A DNA stretch of 6,116 nt from Actinomycetes bacterium (lineage in GTDB: Bacteria; Actinomycetota; Acidimicrobiia; Acidimicrobiales; RAAP-2), in NCBI GenBank assembly GCA_021805305.1, contig JAJZFO010000133.1, positions 1 to 6,116 of the forward strand, in the 5' to 3' direction. The first letter of the stretch is position 1. Each line of letters starts with the position of its first letter. Under the pieces are notes generated by a model that searched no databases, was not told the DNA's origin, and was given only the letters and a program-made list of their open reading frames with translations. Shown here piece after piece: positions 5,879 through 6,116 of this stretch. The position numbers and the translations under genes are program-made.

Positions 5879-5968
5879 CTAAACCTGCGAAAGATCAGGG
5901 AAGAAGCCGCCGAATAATTGCAATGACCAGGAGAGGCTGTTACTATTAGCCGTGTTCCCTTGGGAGCA
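5865..5968 (+). promoter_or_regulatory. Candidate structured leader, faintly like a c-di-GMP-I (GEMM) riboswitch
   Basis: CCTGC (5884-5888), the tetraloop GAAA (5889-5892) and G plus CAGG (5893, 5896-5899) form a hairpin with a 2-nt bulge, enclosed by GGC (5876-5878) and GCC (5906-5908). The order AAACC, GAAA, GGGA, AAGCC matches the first GEMM hairpin, and TAGCCGTGTTCCC (5947-5959) resembles its conserved 3' end. The usual ACGCAAAGCC is not intact and the outer helix is poor. It lies just before an exported-protein gene, a common GEMM target. It conflicts with the promoter at 5918-5946. Confidence 0.25.
5918..5946 (+). promoter_or_regulatory. Candidate sigma-70-type promoter of the exported-protein gene
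   Basis: TTGCAA (5918-5923), a 17-bp spacer and TACTAT (5941-5946), four of six consensus matches in each box. It would start the message near 5953 and give a leader of about 98 nt. The phased repeats lie 40-70 bp further upstream, where an activator could bind. Confidence 0.35.
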
Positions 5969-5979
5969 ATAAAGCAGTT

Positions 5980-6001
5980 GGTCACCGGTTGTATGGTGTC
6001 C
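5980..6001 (+). repeat. Small hairpin in the leader of the exported-protein gene
   Basis: CACC (5983-5986) pairs with GGTG (5995-5998); GG (5980-5981) and CC (6000-6001) extend the stem across a T-T mismatch. A second small stem, CCTGA (6013-6017) with TCAGG (6024-6028), follows it 12 nt before the SD. Both are short and may be chance. Confidence 0.2.
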
Positions 6002-6039
6002 GTAATGGAACCCCTGATTTTCCTCAGGACAGAATGCCC

Positions 6040-6046
6040 AAGGAGG
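6040..6046 (+). promoter_or_regulatory. Strong ribosome binding site of the exported-protein gene
   Basis: AAGGAGG, the full SD core, lies 4 nt before ATG 6051. It is the best SD in the window and fixes this start. Confidence 0.75.
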
Positions 6047-6050
6047 GCCT

Positions 6051-6116
6051 ATGAATAGATTGCCATCAATCCGCCGGTGGGGAGTGGCAGCCCTAACGGG
6101 CGTCACCCTGTTCGGC
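6051..6116 (+). CDS. Exported protein, N-terminus only (signal peptide)
   Basis: Only 22 codons are in the window before the right edge, so the product cannot be named. The residues begin MNRLPSIRRW and continue into a hydrophobic run GVAALTGVTLFG: a positively charged N-region (Arg 3, 8 and 9) followed by an uncharged h-region, the pattern of a Sec signal peptide or a first membrane helix. There is no twin-arginine consensus beyond the RR pair and no lipobox yet. The start is supported by AAGGAGG 4 nt upstream. The gene diverges from the glycan cluster across 684 bp, so it is probably regulated separately, perhaps through the repeats and leader upstream. It could be a cell-wall hydrolase, adhesin or other surface protein, but nothing in the window decides this. 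Confidence 0.7.
   Translation, partial: MNRLPSIRRWGVAALTGVTLFG

Larger units (their letters stand above)
5367..6050. other. 684-bp divergent intergenic region of lower G+C
   Basis: Between the minus-strand cluster and the plus-strand exported protein. Lines 5641-5760 and 5881-6000 count to about 48-50% G+C, against 63-70% in the coding lines checked. No tRNA, rRNA, insertion-sequence ends or CRISPR repeats are seen. Contents: the doubtful reading frame 5376-5828, dyads at 5387-5401, 5480-5525 and 5687-5698, phased repeats at 5846-5878, a possible folded leader at 5865-5968, and a plus-strand promoter candidate at 5918-5946. Confidence 0.6.

Noticed and set aside
5872..5928. Glycine riboswitch
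   Set aside because: GCCGCCGAA followed by GCAA recalls part of the glycine aptamer, but the conserved closing segments are absent.
5879..6106. 75-codon minus-strand frame reaching over the exported-protein start
   Set aside because: It overlaps the strong SD and signal peptide of the plus-strand gene and shows no motif.
1..6116. CRISPR array, tRNA, rRNA or insertion sequence
   Set aside because: No regularly spaced repeats, cloverleaf, rRNA-like stretch, transposase motif or terminal inverted repeats were seen.

Overview
This window is high-G+C bacterial DNA. Hand-counted stretches of the coding part give roughly 63-70% G+C. The style fits an actinobacterium: G/C-rich third codon positions, several GTG starts, and some genes that lack a Shine-Dalgarno (SD) site but have a -10-like box just upstream. 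The organism cannot be named from sequence alone. An Acidimicrobiia-type or other free-living actinobacterial lineage is only a guess.

Positions 1-5366 hold one compact minus-strand cluster, read from right to left. First is a 745-residue protein with two family-2 glycosyltransferase (GT2) domains around a beta-sandwich (3129-5366). It overlaps by 11 bp a 317-residue GT2-like protein that has lost the metal-binding DxD motif (2186-3139). Next is a 392-residue GT2 enzyme with an intact DxD (900-2078). Last is a class I SAM-dependent methyltransferase that runs off the left edge (1-846). Three glycosyltransferase-type proteins plus a sugar-type methyltransferase on one strand suggest assembly and methyl decoration of a cell-surface glycan. 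No transporter, polymerase or sugar-nucleotide gene is visible, so the product cannot be named.

Positions 5367-6050 separate this cluster from a divergent plus-strand gene. Much of this stretch is only about 50% G+C. It holds one unrecognised minus-strand reading frame with weak but real codon periodicity (5376-5828) and several small dyads. It also has a run of 11-bp-phased TGTGRG direct repeats (5846-5878) and a potentially folded leader (about 5865-5968) partly resembling a c-di-GMP-I (GEMM) aptamer. At 6051 a gene starts behind a strong SD site. Only 22 codons are in the window, and they look like a signal peptide.

The most interesting items are the tandem GT2-sandwich-GT2 protein next to a probable pseudo-glycosyltransferase, an AT-only-core 18-bp palindrome inside that gene, two likely leaderless GTG starts, and the repeat-plus-leader region before the exported protein.
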